In this document: in pieces, positions 6,397 to 15,148 of the stretch
Layout of the letters: each line of letters starts with the position of its first letter
Numbering within the stretch: the stretch's first letter is position 1
From: a virus
Length of the DNA stretch: 22,303 nucleotides
IMG/VR virus record: IMGVR_UViG_3300042384_000134
Span: 1-22,303 of that record
Direction: 5' to 3' (one strand)
Notes under the pieces: model-generated
Database searches by the model: none
Seen by the model: only the letters and a program-made list of their open reading frames with translations
What the model was told of the DNA's origin: nothing
Position numbers and translations under genes: made by a program

Positions 6397-9154
6397 GATA
6401 GTACTATCAACAGGGTTGCTGGATGTTGCTGACAACGTATCTTTACCTATAACATTTAACATCGGTGACATTAGAGATCTATCATCTCGCAAGGGTACGT
6501 TCTCTAAAACCATTGTGCTTGAGGGAACTAAGAACAACAATGAGCTGTTAGGCCATTACTACGATGTGAACATCCAAGCAGGCACATTCAACATCAACAC
6601 CTTGACTAAGTGCCAGGTGATACAGAACGGTGTGCCAATCTTAGATGAGGCATTGCTACAGTTGGTGAGCGTGAACAAGGTGCAGAGTAACAACAGCTAT
6701 GAGGATGAGGTAACATACAGCGTATTGATTAAGGATAGCAGAGCTGAGTTCTTCACTGCCATCACTAATGCCTATCTCACTGACTTAGACTTTAGTGATC
6801 TAAACCATGCCTTTGACTCTGCTGCTATAGCTGGCACATTCAACAACACTGTGGCTGATGGATATAAGTATCTGATGCCATACAATGATACTAATGTGTT
6901 CCAAGCTAATGACTTCAAGCCTGCCATCTATGCCAAGACATACTGGGATAGAATATTCGCTGTGGCTGGCTTCACATACACATGGAGTGAGATAGCGGCT
7001 GCACACTTTGATAAGTTGCTGATACCATACAACGGAGATGTCAACAACCAAGACTATGAGGACTACAGAGTTGAGGCGACCAACACATGGACTACAACTA
7101 ATGTGCAGGCCGTTGGTCAGAACGTAACTTTCCAAGAGGCTATAGACTCAGGATGGAGTGAGCTGATAGACACACAATCTTTGTTTGACCCAACCACTGG
7201 AGAGTACACTTCACCAATCAGCACCAGTGCTGTAGCAGGTGAGCACTATGTGTACAGCTTGACAATAGGTGGTACTATATCACTTGACAATACAAGTGGT
7301 GGTACGGCTACCTTGTTGCAACCAACATTCATAGGTAACTCATTCAACAGATATAGACCTTATGCTGTAGTCAATGTAGCAGGTCAACAGAATGCTGTTG
7401 TATTTGGTCAATCTCAAACAGTTTACGCTGGCACAGTGCCAACTGGCAGCACTACAATACTAACATTCTCAGAGACTTTACCTATACCTGCTGTTACCAA
7501 TGACCCATTTAACTTAGCTATAGATGTAGCAGATATACAAGTACTATATGTAGGTGTTCAAATCACAACATTTGGAGATGCAGTATTGTCATATCAAGCA
7601 CAGAATCAAGGTGTGTGGAGGCTTGTAAGTAGCTTACTTACACCAGCAGCAGTCAACGTAGTCCTTGACCTGAACTTCATCAACATGGTGATATTGCCAA
7701 GCAACAACATACAGATCACTGGAGGCACGTTGACAATGAACCAATATGTGCCTGTTGAGATTAAGCAGTCAGACTTCGTGAAGGGCATCCTACAGATGTA
7801 CAACCTTTATGTTGAGCAGGACATTGACAACCCAAACAACCTTGTACTAAGGCATCGTGATGAGTACTATGACTCAGGAGCTGAGAAGGACTGGAGCGAG
7901 AAACTTGCTAAGGATAGAGGGCAGGACTTAATGTTCCTTCCTGACTTGACTAAGAAGAGGCTTAAGCTAACCTATGAAGCTGATGAGGATACTGCTAATA
8001 AATTATACACACAAGCGACTGGTGAGATATACGGTCAGATAGAATACACTTTTGACAATGAATATGTTAAGGATGTTGAGACTCAGGCTCTACTGTTCTC
8101 ACCTACTCCAGTTTACTCTACGAGTTTTGGTGCATACCTTCCAGCCATAAACGGTGCAGCACCCAACACCAACATACGCATCTTGTATGATGGAGGAGAG
8201 CAGGTATGCCAGCCGTTTGACATAGTTGATTTTGGCACAACTGGTCAATATGGCTTGACTGACTATCCTATGATTGGTCACTTCAACAATGCGTTAACAC
8301 CTACCTTTGATATTAACTTTGGCACGAATGACTTTTACTTCTATGAGACAATATCACTGACAGCAAACAACCTGTACAACTTATACTGGAGGCGTACTGT
8401 CAACCAGATAAACGTAGGTAAGATGTTGACAGCTATGTTTGACCTTAATGAGGTAGACATACAGTCACTCAAGCTCAATGATAAGATATACATAGACAAC
8501 TCATGGTGGAACATTAACAAGATTGCTGACTACAACGCTAACAACAACCAGCTCACTAAGGTAGAGCTGATAAGCATAGATACAGAGATTGACCTGGCAC
8601 CGTTCAAGACTGGTGCAGGCAGACCTATTGGTGATACTATCACTGCTATAGGTACTGATGCTATCTTAAGAACGAGGTCAATGACCAGCAACGTGATCAT
8701 GCCTGGTGCAGATGCTATGGTGTTTGGTAAAGGTAACACTGTGACTGCTGGCACGAGGGGTGTTGTGATTGGTGACGGTCAGACCTTGAGTGATGATGGT
8801 ATGGTTGTGAGTAACTTGACTGTGACTGGCAGCATCAATGGTGATGTTGTGGTCAACAGTGCTAAGTACATTGCAACCATCAGCCAGTCAGGAACATCAG
8901 ACCCTACAGTGACTGTACTTGAGAATACAATAGGAGATATTGTGTGGACACGTACTACTAATGGTGACTACAGAGGCACACTGACTGGAGCGTTTCCTAT
9001 AGATAAAACTTACTTAATGCTGAGCAACACTAATACAGGTCAAGTGTTAATAAAATGGCTAAGTGCAAATGAGATAAGAATAAGGACATTTGATCCATTG
9101 CCAGGTGAAGACTCAAGACTTGATTATAACACAATAGAAATAAGAACATACTAA
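6389..9154 (+). CDS. large tail tip / fibre protein
   Basis: 921 residues. The N-terminal segment (LPITFNIGDIRDLSSRKGTFSKTIVLEGTKNNNELL, about 19-54) is of a type I recall from Bacteroidota phage tail proteins. The long middle is beta-rich. Around 505-690 there are charged and Tyr-rich stretches. Near 775-805, VFGKGNTVTAG and VVIGDGQTLSDDG form a short repeat like the head repeats of trimeric adhesins (YadA-type), followed by NLTVTGSINGDVVV, and a compact C-terminal domain. It is likely part of the tail tip or a fibre. The start overlaps the upstream gene by 8 nt; the tape measure gene starts 1 nt after its stop. Confidence 0.65.
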   Translation: MVKIVLSTGLLDVADNVSLPITFNIGDIRDLSSRKGTFSKTIVLEGTKNNNELLGHYYDVNIQAGTFNINTLTKCQVIQNGVPILDEALLQLVSVNKVQSNNSYEDEVTYSVLIKDSRAEFFTAITNAYLTDLDFSDLNHAFDSAAIAGTFNNTVADGYKYLMPYNDTNVFQANDFKPAIYAKTYWDRIFAVAGFTYTWSEIAAAHFDKLLIPYNGDVNNQDYEDYRVEATNTWTTTNVQAVGQNVTFQEAIDSGWSELIDTQSLFDPTTGEYTSPISTSAVAGEHYVYSLTIGGTISLDNTSGGTATLLQPTFIGNSFNRYRPYAVVNVAGQQNAVVFGQSQTVYAGTVPTGSTTILTFSETLPIPAVTNDPFNLAIDVADIQVLYVGVQITTFGDAVLSYQAQNQGVWRLVSSLLTPAAVNVVLDLNFINMVILPSNNIQITGGTLTMNQYVPVEIKQSDFVKGILQMYNLYVEQDIDNPNNLVLRHRDEYYDSGAEKDWSEKLAKDRGQDLMFLPDLTKKRLKLTYEADEDTANKLYTQATGEIYGQIEYTFDNEYVKDVETQALLFSPTPVYSTSFGAYLPAINGAAPNTNIRILYDGGEQVCQPFDIVDFGTTGQYGLTDYPMIGHFNNALTPTFDINFGTNDFYFYETISLTANNLYNLYWRRTVNQINVGKMLTAMFDLNEVDIQSLKLNDKIYIDNSWWNINKIADYNANNNQLTKVELISIDTEIDLAPFKTGAGRPIGDTITAIGTDAILRTRSMTSNVIMPGADAMVFGKGNTVTAGTRGVVIGDGQTLSDDGMVVSNLTVTGSINGDVVVNSAKYIATISQSGTSDPTVTVLENTIGDIVWTRTTNGDYRGTLTGAFPIDKTYLMLSNTNTGQVLIKWLSANEIRIRTFDPLPGEDSRLDYNTIEIRTY

Positions 9155-9155
9155 C

Positions 9156-11723
9156 ATGAATGAAGTAGAGATACCTTTAAAGATAACGGGCATAGGTGCT
9201 ATCAAGGCTGAGCTTAGAGACCTCAAAGGACAGATAGCTGATGCTACAGACCCAGCGGTCATGACTGCCTTGGCTCAAAGGGCAGGGGAGCTAAAGGATA
9301 GGCTTAAGGATGCCAATGAACAGATTGCAGTCTTCACCACTGGCTCCAAGTTTGAAGCGGTAAGCACATCATTTGGTCAGATAGGAAGTGACCTTGCATC
9401 TTTGGACTTTGAGGGAGCGAGTGAGAAGGCATCAGTATTCGCTAAGAATTTAGGCAACTTAAATCCTGCTGATTTGACAAAGGGCTTCAAGTCATTTACA
9501 AGTATGATCACAACTGTAGGTGGTGCATTCGTAAAGTTAGGTATGACCATCTTAGCTAATCCTATATTTTTACTTATAGCTGTGATCACTGCCATAGTAG
9601 TTGCCATTGGTTTCTTCCTTAAAAAGATAGGAGTACTTGATGCAGTGTTCAAGGCTATCATGGGACCAATCAACGCTGTGATACAAGGCTTCAAGGACTT
9701 AACTGACTGGATGGGATTGACTGACAATGCAGCAGAAGAGAATGCTGAGAAGGTTAAAGAGACCAGTGAGGCTAACATCAAGAACATACAGGAACAAGGT
9801 AAGGCAAGAGAGGACTTGTACAACCTAACTAAGGACATGAGTAATGCTGAGATAGAGGCATTGGAGAAGCAGTTAGGTATAGAGATTAACCAGAATGAGT
9901 CTATCTATGACATCAAGCAACAGACCATGGAGCAGACCTATGCTCAGAACCAGGCTGAGATGGATGCTTTGTCACTTAAAAAGGAGCTGACAGAAGAGGA
10001 TAAGAAGAGGATGGATGAGTTATTCGCTAAACAAGTACAGCTCAACAGGGATATGCTTGCTAATGATATAGCCAGGATACAGGCTAAACAGAAGTTAGAG
10101 GCTGACCTTGACAAACAGATTGAGATGCTACAGGCTAAGCAAATCAAGGGTGAGTCTGAGCGTGCTAAGGCTATGCTTGACATCCAAAAGAAAGAGGCAT
10201 TGTCTAAGGTTGAGCAACAGATTAAAGATGCTGAGCTTACAGGTGATACTGCTTTACTTGCTAAGGCTCTAAAATTAAAAGGGCTTATCATTGAGGACTT
10301 CAAGAGGCAGGAGCTTGATATCACTAACAAGGGTAATGCTGGTATTGCTAAGGCTAATACATCTGCTATTACTAAAAGCACTCAAGAGACTAAGACTGCT
10401 GAGGCTAAGAAGTTAGAAAAAATGCGTAAGGATGGTGCAAATGTGATAGCTCAAATGGAGCTGGACAGAGCATCAGAGGAAGAGATAGAGGCAGAAAGAC
10501 TTAAGCAACTTGATGCTGAATTAGCATATGTCAAAACTCATAGAGCTAAATTATACAAGGATGCAGCAGATCAGGATGCAGCCATCCTAAAATTAGGAAA
10601 TGATAGAAAGAAAATTGTTGATAAAAACTTAGCAGAGCAAGAGAAAGAAGACAATGCCAATGCTCTTGCAAGACTTGAGCGTGCTGTATTGAATGCAAAG
10701 GAGGAAGGTAATGCTGTACTGTTAGCTCAAAAGGATTTATTAACTGAGCAGAGCAGACAAAAGATGCTGTCATTAGAGGTAGGGTCTGATGCGGCTTTAC
10801 TCCTTGCAGATGAAACTGCCAAAGGACTGGATGCTATTGACAAGCAGATTGTCATTAGTGATAATGAGAAGACCCTTAAGATACTTGCAGCGGCACAATT
10901 AGTACAAGAGACTAAGCTATCTAATGCGGCCTTTGAACTGGAGAGGTTTAAGGGTACATCAGACCAACAGATAGCACAACAGGAAGCCTTTCTCACAACT
11001 ACATTAGCTACATTAGATACTCAAAGGATAGCTGAGCTGGCAGCACTTAACCTATCAGAGGAAGAGAAGGCAGCCATCAAGCAGAAGTATGATCAAGCTG
11101 AGATAGTTGCTACAGAGGCTAAGACAGCCAAGATAGAAGAGATTGAGAAAGCCGCAAATGATAAGTTAATAGCATCAATTAATCAGGGCTTTGAGACTGC
11201 AAAAGAGGCAGGTGCAGCTATTAGTTCATTGCAACAAATCAACACAGATAGAAAGCTCAAGAACGTAGAGAAAGGTAGTAAGGAAGAGGAGAAGATACTT
11301 AAGCAACAATTTGCTCAACAGAAAGCAATGCAGTTAGCAATGGCCGCAATCAATGGTGCTCAAGCCATCCTTGCAATCTTGACTGTGCCTGACTTCACAC
11401 TTGGCATTGCATCTGGTATAAGGATAGCGGCATCAGTGGCGGCAACAGCAGCAAGTATCTCAGCTATTGCAAGTACATCCTTTGAAGGAGGAGGTCAAGC
11501 ACCTGGTGACCCAGGCCTTCCAGATGTATCAGGTATAACAGCAACCAGTATGGCCACACCATCAGCCTCATTGTTTGGTAGTAACAACAACTTAAACAAC
11601 GTAGGTGCACCACAGGATGGCCAAGGAGGTCAGAGTATCACAGTCAATGCTATAGTTAGTGAGACTCAAGTAACAGATGTACAGAATAGAATAAACAGAA
11701 TACAACGTAACGCAGAATTATGA
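9156..11723 (+). CDS. tail tape measure protein
   Basis: 855 residues. After an N-terminal helical part comes a hydrophobic segment (about 127-160, TILANPIFLLIAVITAIVVA) and then a very long charged, Ala/Glu/Lys/Gln-rich coiled-coil region (about 185-720). A second apolar Ala-rich region follows (about 724-775, ending in AASISAIAST), then a Gly/Pro linker and a short tail. This is the classic layout of tape measure proteins, which set tail length and enter the cell envelope during DNA ejection. At roughly 1.5 angstrom per residue it would span about 130 nm, so a long-tailed siphovirus-like particle is expected (inference). The next gene overlaps as ATGA. Confidence 0.9.
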   Translation: MNEVEIPLKITGIGAIKAELRDLKGQIADATDPAVMTALAQRAGELKDRLKDANEQIAVFTTGSKFEAVSTSFGQIGSDLASLDFEGASEKASVFAKNLGNLNPADLTKGFKSFTSMITTVGGAFVKLGMTILANPIFLLIAVITAIVVAIGFFLKKIGVLDAVFKAIMGPINAVIQGFKDLTDWMGLTDNAAEENAEKVKETSEANIKNIQEQGKAREDLYNLTKDMSNAEIEALEKQLGIEINQNESIYDIKQQTMEQTYAQNQAEMDALSLKKELTEEDKKRMDELFAKQVQLNRDMLANDIARIQAKQKLEADLDKQIEMLQAKQIKGESERAKAMLDIQKKEALSKVEQQIKDAELTGDTALLAKALKLKGLIIEDFKRQELDITNKGNAGIAKANTSAITKSTQETKTAEAKKLEKMRKDGANVIAQMELDRASEEEIEAERLKQLDAELAYVKTHRAKLYKDAADQDAAILKLGNDRKKIVDKNLAEQEKEDNANALARLERAVLNAKEEGNAVLLAQKDLLTEQSRQKMLSLEVGSDAALLLADETAKGLDAIDKQIVISDNEKTLKILAAAQLVQETKLSNAAFELERFKGTSDQQIAQQEAFLTTTLATLDTQRIAELAALNLSEEEKAAIKQKYDQAEIVATEAKTAKIEEIEKAANDKLIASINQGFETAKEAGAAISSLQQINTDRKLKNVEKGSKEEEKILKQQFAQQKAMQLAMAAINGAQAILAILTVPDFTLGIASGIRIAASVAATAASISAIASTSFEGGGQAPGDPGLPDVSGITATSMATPSASLFGSNNNLNNVGAPQDGQGGQSITVNAIVSETQVTDVQNRINRIQRNAEL

Positions 11724-12172
11724 CAAGTTATCAAGCACTAATCAACCACATTGAGGCCTTCTACAACAACCATCTACAGGTTAAGAAGGTAGGCTCAGAC
11801 TTCACAGAGCAACTACCTAACTTTGCTACCAAGGATGAGAGGTATCCTTTGGTGTTCATAGCTCCAGTCTTTGCATCTCCGACCACAAACACCAACACGA
11901 TCAGCTTAGAGATATACTGCTTTGATATCATCCAAAAGGATAGAGCTAACATCACAGTAATACTCTCTGACTGCCATCAGATATTGGTTGACCTGGTTAA
12001 TCAGTTCACATTCAGTGATGACTACTCCTTTGATATCATAGGCTTACCATCCCTCACACCTATGAACAACCAACTACTTGACTATGCTGCTGGATGGATG
12101 ATGAGTTTAGATGTTGACATGAGCAACTGGACTGATTGCCAGGTTCCACTTCTAACAAATTTGCCAACGTAG
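11720..12172 (+). CDS. putative tail completion / terminator-like protein
   Basis: 150 residues. The order helix (YQALINHIEAFYNNH), strand block (RYPLVFIAPVF, SLEIYCFDIIQKDRANI), helix (ILSDCHQILVDLVNQF) and a final strand pair resembles tail-terminator or neck proteins of siphoviruses. The stretch FDIIQKDRANITVILSDCHQI recurs in Bacteroidota phages as I remember them. The start overlaps the tape measure stop (ATGA). It is the last gene of its unit, since a promoter element starts just before its stop codon. Function is a low-confidence inference. Confidence 0.55.
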   Translation: MTSYQALINHIEAFYNNHLQVKKVGSDFTEQLPNFATKDERYPLVFIAPVFASPTTNTNTISLEIYCFDIIQKDRANITVILSDCHQILVDLVNQFTFSDDYSFDIIGLPSLTPMNNQLLDYAAGWMMSLDVDMSNWTDCQVPLLTNLPT

Positions 12173-12187
12173 TACAATATAGGTATG
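12152..12187 (+). promoter_or_regulatory. repeated phage promoter element, copy 3
   Basis: CTAACA (12152-12157), a 15-nt spacer, then TACAATATAGGTATG (12173-12187) ending with the ATG of the fibre gene at 12185. The upstream box and most of the spacer lie inside the end of the previous gene; the core is in the gap. Confidence 0.75.
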
Positions 12188-12841
12188 GCAAGCAGACAAA
12201 AGATATCACAGATGACTCCGAAAGGGGCTAATCTTGAAGCTACTGACTTACTTGAGGTGAGTGTATTGACTGGCACTGGATATGGTACTTACTCTATCAC
12301 AGGACTTGAAGTGATGAGTGGCTCTGCATCATTGAGTAACTTGTACACTCAGACAGCATCAAGCACACCTGTCACCAACACAACTACTGAGACCTCCCTC
12401 CTTGATGGCGGCTTAGGTAGTTTGAGTATCCCTGCTGATGGGTTCAATGTAGGTGATAGCTTCCATGCTATACTTACAGGCCATATCTCAGCTGTCAACA
12501 ACCATACCTTAACTATAAGGATAAAGGCTGGCAGTGTTGTATTGGCAACAACAGGAGCAATCACAATGGCAGGAACAACTGGCAAGCATTGGAAGCTGGA
12601 AATGTTTTTTACTGTGAGGACTATAGGAGCAGCGGGTGTAGCATCCATAGCTACAGGAGGTGCTTTCATGTACACTAAGAATGCATCTACTAACTTTGAA
12701 GGGATTAACTTTAGTACTGAGAACACTACTACCTTTGATACTACTGTATCTAATACATTAGTTATCACTGCTCAGTGGAATACTGCCAACGCTGGAGACT
12801 CTATATATTCAGAAATATTTACACTTAATAAAACTTATTAA
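12185..12841 (+). CDS. putative tail fibre/adhesin with viral jelly-roll-like C-terminus
   Basis: 218 residues. The N-terminus (KISQMTPKGANLEATDLLEVSV, about 6-27) looks like an attachment module shared by Bacteroidota phage fibre proteins. The remainder from about 70 to the end (LLDGGLGSLSIPADGFNVGDSFHA, GKHWKLEMFFTVRTIG, NTLVITAQWNTANAGDSIYSEIF) matches a compact beta domain I recall at the C-termini of fibres and collagen-like proteins in diverse viruses. Probable role: surface recognition. Expressed from its own promoter element, followed by three small genes that may also belong to the tail tip. Confidence 0.6.
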   Translation: MASRQKISQMTPKGANLEATDLLEVSVLTGTGYGTYSITGLEVMSGSASLSNLYTQTASSTPVTNTTTETSLLDGGLGSLSIPADGFNVGDSFHAILTGHISAVNNHTLTIRIKAGSVVLATTGAITMAGTTGKHWKLEMFFTVRTIGAAGVASIATGGAFMYTKNASTNFEGINFSTENTTTFDTTVSNTLVITAQWNTANAGDSIYSEIFTLNKTY

Positions 12842-12843
12842 CA

Positions 12844-13110
12844 ATGAACACAGATAACGACATACTAATTGCAAATCAAGGAACATTTATCCTTAATAAC
12901 ACAGTTGCAAAAACAGTAACTATCAATGCTATAGTAGCACTTGAGGATACTGTATTCAGTGCTATCAGAATAGCAGGAACAGATGTGAAAGCAACTTACA
13001 TTGCTGCACCATCAACAGCTGTGAAAGCAGGTACTATCATACGTGCTACTAATGCTCAACAGTTTAGTGGTGTTACTTTAACAAGTGGATCAGTAATTTT
13101 AGTACTATGA
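12844..13110 (+). CDS. small beta-rich hypothetical structural protein
   Basis: 88 residues, rich in Ala, Thr, Val and Ile with few charges: a probable all-beta fold (GTFILNNTVAKTVTINAIVA and SGVTLTSGSVILVL). No family recognised. It starts 2 nt after the fibre stop and overlaps the next gene by ATGA, so it belongs to the same unit. It could be a small fibre or tail-decorating protein. Base composition begins to shift here to AAA/GAA-type codons. Confidence 0.6.
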   Translation: MNTDNDILIANQGTFILNNTVAKTVTINAIVALEDTVFSAIRIAGTDVKATYIAAPSTAVKAGTIIRATNAQQFSGVTLTSGSVILVL

Positions 13111-13721
13111 TAAGTGCATTAAACTTCAAGATTGGTGGTGGTGCGGCTCCCACACCTGCACCAGTTGGTGCTACGTTAATGAAAACAGGACAAACTACTT
13201 CTTACCGTACAGGTGATGATGGTGATATTGAGGCTGGTAGAGCGACATCATTCACAGTACTTGCAAGTAATAATCCTTTTGGAAATACGAATAGATTTAC
13301 AGATGAGGTTGGTGGTCAAACATACACAAACAGGATAAGGATAGATTGGAGTACTTATGATGGCTCAACTGTTTTAGGTTACTATCAATTAGCAACGGCA
13401 ATATCATATACTTGGAATCAAGCTATAGATTGGGCTTTGGCTCTTTCAATAAGTACTTTTACAAGTGGCTGGAGATTACCTAATGTTAAAGAGTTTATGA
13501 ACATTATGAATTGGGGAATTGCTCAAAATTTAAATTATGCTCCTTTTTCTTTTTTGAGTTTAAGTCACTTTTCAAGTACTACTTCACAAAGAAGCACAAC
13601 TACTGCTTTTTTAATTAATTCAAATTCAGATGGCCCAATAGGAGAATTTGCCAAAACAACAGCAAGAAACACTGTTTTTGCAGTACGAACATTCACAGTA
13701 ACAGGAACAACATTATCTTAA
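13107..13721 (+). CDS. DUF1566-like (C-type-lectin-fold) receptor-binding protein
   Basis: 204 residues. The C-terminal half has the signature of DUF1566/Lcl-type domains: WNQAIDWALAL (103-113), GWRLPNVKEFMNI (121-133), YAPF (144-147), FSSTTS (155-160) and VFAVRTF (190-196). These adopt a C-type-lectin-like fold and are often found in phage or surface adhesins. The first 30 residues look like an attachment peptide with an Ala/Pro linker. It sits in the fibre cluster, so it may bind the receptor. The DNA is noticeably more AT-rich than in the tail genes before it. Fold is moderately sure; function inferred. Confidence 0.65.
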   Translation: MISALNFKIGGGAAPTPAPVGATLMKTGQTTSYRTGDDGDIEAGRATSFTVLASNNPFGNTNRFTDEVGGQTYTNRIRIDWSTYDGSTVLGYYQLATAISYTWNQAIDWALALSISTFTSGWRLPNVKEFMNIMNWGIAQNLNYAPFSFLSLSHFSSTTSQRSTTTAFLINSNSDGPIGEFAKTTARNTVFAVRTFTVTGTTLS

Positions 13722-13732
13722 TATAAAAAAAA

Positions 13733-13969
13733 ATGGCAACTTACAAATTTCCACAGTTCAACGTTGAAATAACAAACCCAACGGTAACTGTAACAACGGT
13801 AACAGATAACATAATTGAAAGAGTATGTTCAGCGAGTGTAATTCTTTCAACCCCATCAACCAATTTTGGTGTTGAATTTAGCGGTTACATTTATACAACA
13901 GATTGGAACGACCAAGAAATAATTGATTGGGTAAACAACGTAGAGCTTCCAAAATACGAAGTGAAGTAA
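13733..13969 (+). CDS. small conserved-type hypothetical phage protein
   Basis: 78 residues, starting MATYKFPQFNVEITNP and ending WNDQEIIDWVNNVELPKYEVK. This pattern of a beta-rich body closed by a short Trp-containing helix is familiar from flavobacterial phages, but no function is known to me. An A-rich stretch (TATAAAAAAAAA) precedes the ATG, as favoured for translation initiation in Bacteroidota. It has AT-rich codon use like the preceding adhesin gene. Confidence 0.65.
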   Translation: MATYKFPQFNVEITNPTVTVTTVTDNIIERVCSASVILSTPSTNFGVEFSGYIYTTDWNDQEIIDWVNNVELPKYEVK

Positions 13970-13972
13970 TCA

Positions 13973-14425
13973 ATGGCAAGATACGCTAACACTGGAGAGT
14001 TTAATGTCCTTTATCCTACAAGGAGAAGGATGGCTACGATATTGAAACGTATTATAAGGAATGATGTTGTTGATGGTGAAGGCACATTGGTTGAGTCTAT
14101 CAGAATCAATGCTAAGATTACAGGCTTTGAGAAACTTGAGATACAAATCATTGCTATGTACTACTTCATATTTCTTAACAACGGTGCATACTTATGGAAC
14201 AATGGTATAATTACACCACGTGACTACGTTGCACAGTTCACAGATGAGCTGAATGCAGCAGGCATCACAGCTGAGATATACTCACAGTACACTGAGTGGT
14301 TAACAAAAAGATTTCCTATCCTACAAGTAGCAGAAGTACTTGAGAAAAATCAAAGAATCACTTATACTTTCTACGCTATAGACCCACCTGCTGGCTTCCA
14401 ACCAGGCGTTGCATTAGACGTTTAG
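13973..14425 (+). CDS. hypothetical phage protein, possible tail/neck component
   Basis: 150 residues. A basic N-terminus (RRRMATILKRIIRN) is followed by a helical-strand body with MYYFIFLNNGAYLWNNGIITPRDYV (142-base region around residues 62-86), then EYSQYTEWLTKRFPI-type helices. The segment vaguely recalls HK97-gp10-like neck proteins, but I cannot assign it. It starts 3 nt after the preceding stop. Its 3' end overlaps by 12 nt the end of the convergent minus-strand gene. Confidence 0.6.
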   Translation: MARYANTGEFNVLYPTRRRMATILKRIIRNDVVDGEGTLVESIRINAKITGFEKLEIQIIAMYYFIFLNNGAYLWNNGIITPRDYVAQFTDELNAAGITAEIYSQYTEWLTKRFPILQVAEVLEKNQRITYTFYAIDPPAGFQPGVALDV

Positions 14426-15148
14426 TTCCTTCTTCATACCTAACATATTAAAGGTCATGATTAGTGATAGATTAGTCACTTCATTGAACTTAGTTAAGTC
14501 CTCATTGCATAGGCTGTAGATTAGTCTTTCCCAGCCCCACTTTTTCTCACTCTTTTTCAGAGCTACTGCCTTGGCCTCATCAGATGTAACTGGCACATCA
14601 TCCTCATCCTCATCACTTCCATCCTCATCTGTGAACAGATTAGCATAGGTGGTCATGAATGACTCTCTGTATGCAAGATACTCAGGCAGGATACCGTAAA
14701 CATCATTGATACACACCTCATCAAAGATACTGCATCTTAGACTTGGCTTGAACTCATACGGCTCATACACTGTCTCTCCCCATTCATTGGTCATCACCTT
14801 CCGATATATGATAGATGCAATGTGGCCAACGTGCTGATTATAGTCTTTGGAGAAGTAGTGCTCAAGGTCAATGAACTCACCTACAGTCAAGGTGTTCAAT
14901 GGCTTATAGTGATACTCACCAATCACGTGCTTGTAGTTCTTGGATGGCTCAGAGTTTATGAAGGTAATCTTAGCCAGCATCTCACTGACTTCACTTATGT
15001 CAAGGTCTTCTAAGTCATCGGATGGTATGTCAGCCAGGGCAGAAAGTATCTCTATCTCCCTGGTGAACACCTCTTGTATAGAATACAGCTCTCTAATCTC
15101 TTTGAACTGTAATACATCTATCTCACTCCACGACTTCGGAAGGTACAT
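14414..15148 (-). CDS. paralogue B of a divergent pair, possible tail-assembly chaperone
   Basis: 244 residues. The N-terminus LPKSWSEIDVLQFKEI (3-18) has the pattern of short phage proteins that I associate with tail-assembly chaperones. The first 120 residues align by eye with the adjacent minus-strand gene. A Glu/Asp run (about 172-184) separates a C-terminal helical domain with WGWERLIYSLCNEDLTKFNEV that the paralogue lacks. It starts inside the end of that gene (26-nt overlap in another frame). It is one of only two genes transcribed against the phage late strand. The chaperone role is a guess; the paralogy is clearer. Confidence 0.65.
   Translation of the reverse strand: MYLPKSWSEIDVLQFKEIRELYSIQEVFTREIEILSALADIPSDDLEDLDISEVSEMLAKITFINSEPSKNYKHVIGEYHYKPLNTLTVGEFIDLEHYFSKDYNQHVGHIASIIYRKVMTNEWGETVYEPYEFKPSLRCSIFDEVCINDVYGILPEYLAYRESFMTTYANLFTDEDGSDEDEDDVPVTSDEAKAVALKKSEKKWGWERLIYSLCNEDLTKFNEVTNLSLIMTFNMLGMKKELNV

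Noticed and set aside
8925-8936. TACAATAGGAG, close to the repeated promoter core
   Set aside because: It lies deep inside the large tail gene, lacks the two extra bases of the core, has no upstream box and no start codon follows.
9377-10996. Several minus-strand frames opposite the tape measure gene
   Set aside because: Ser/Leu/Ala-rich shadows of the coiled-coil codons on the other strand, without own start context.
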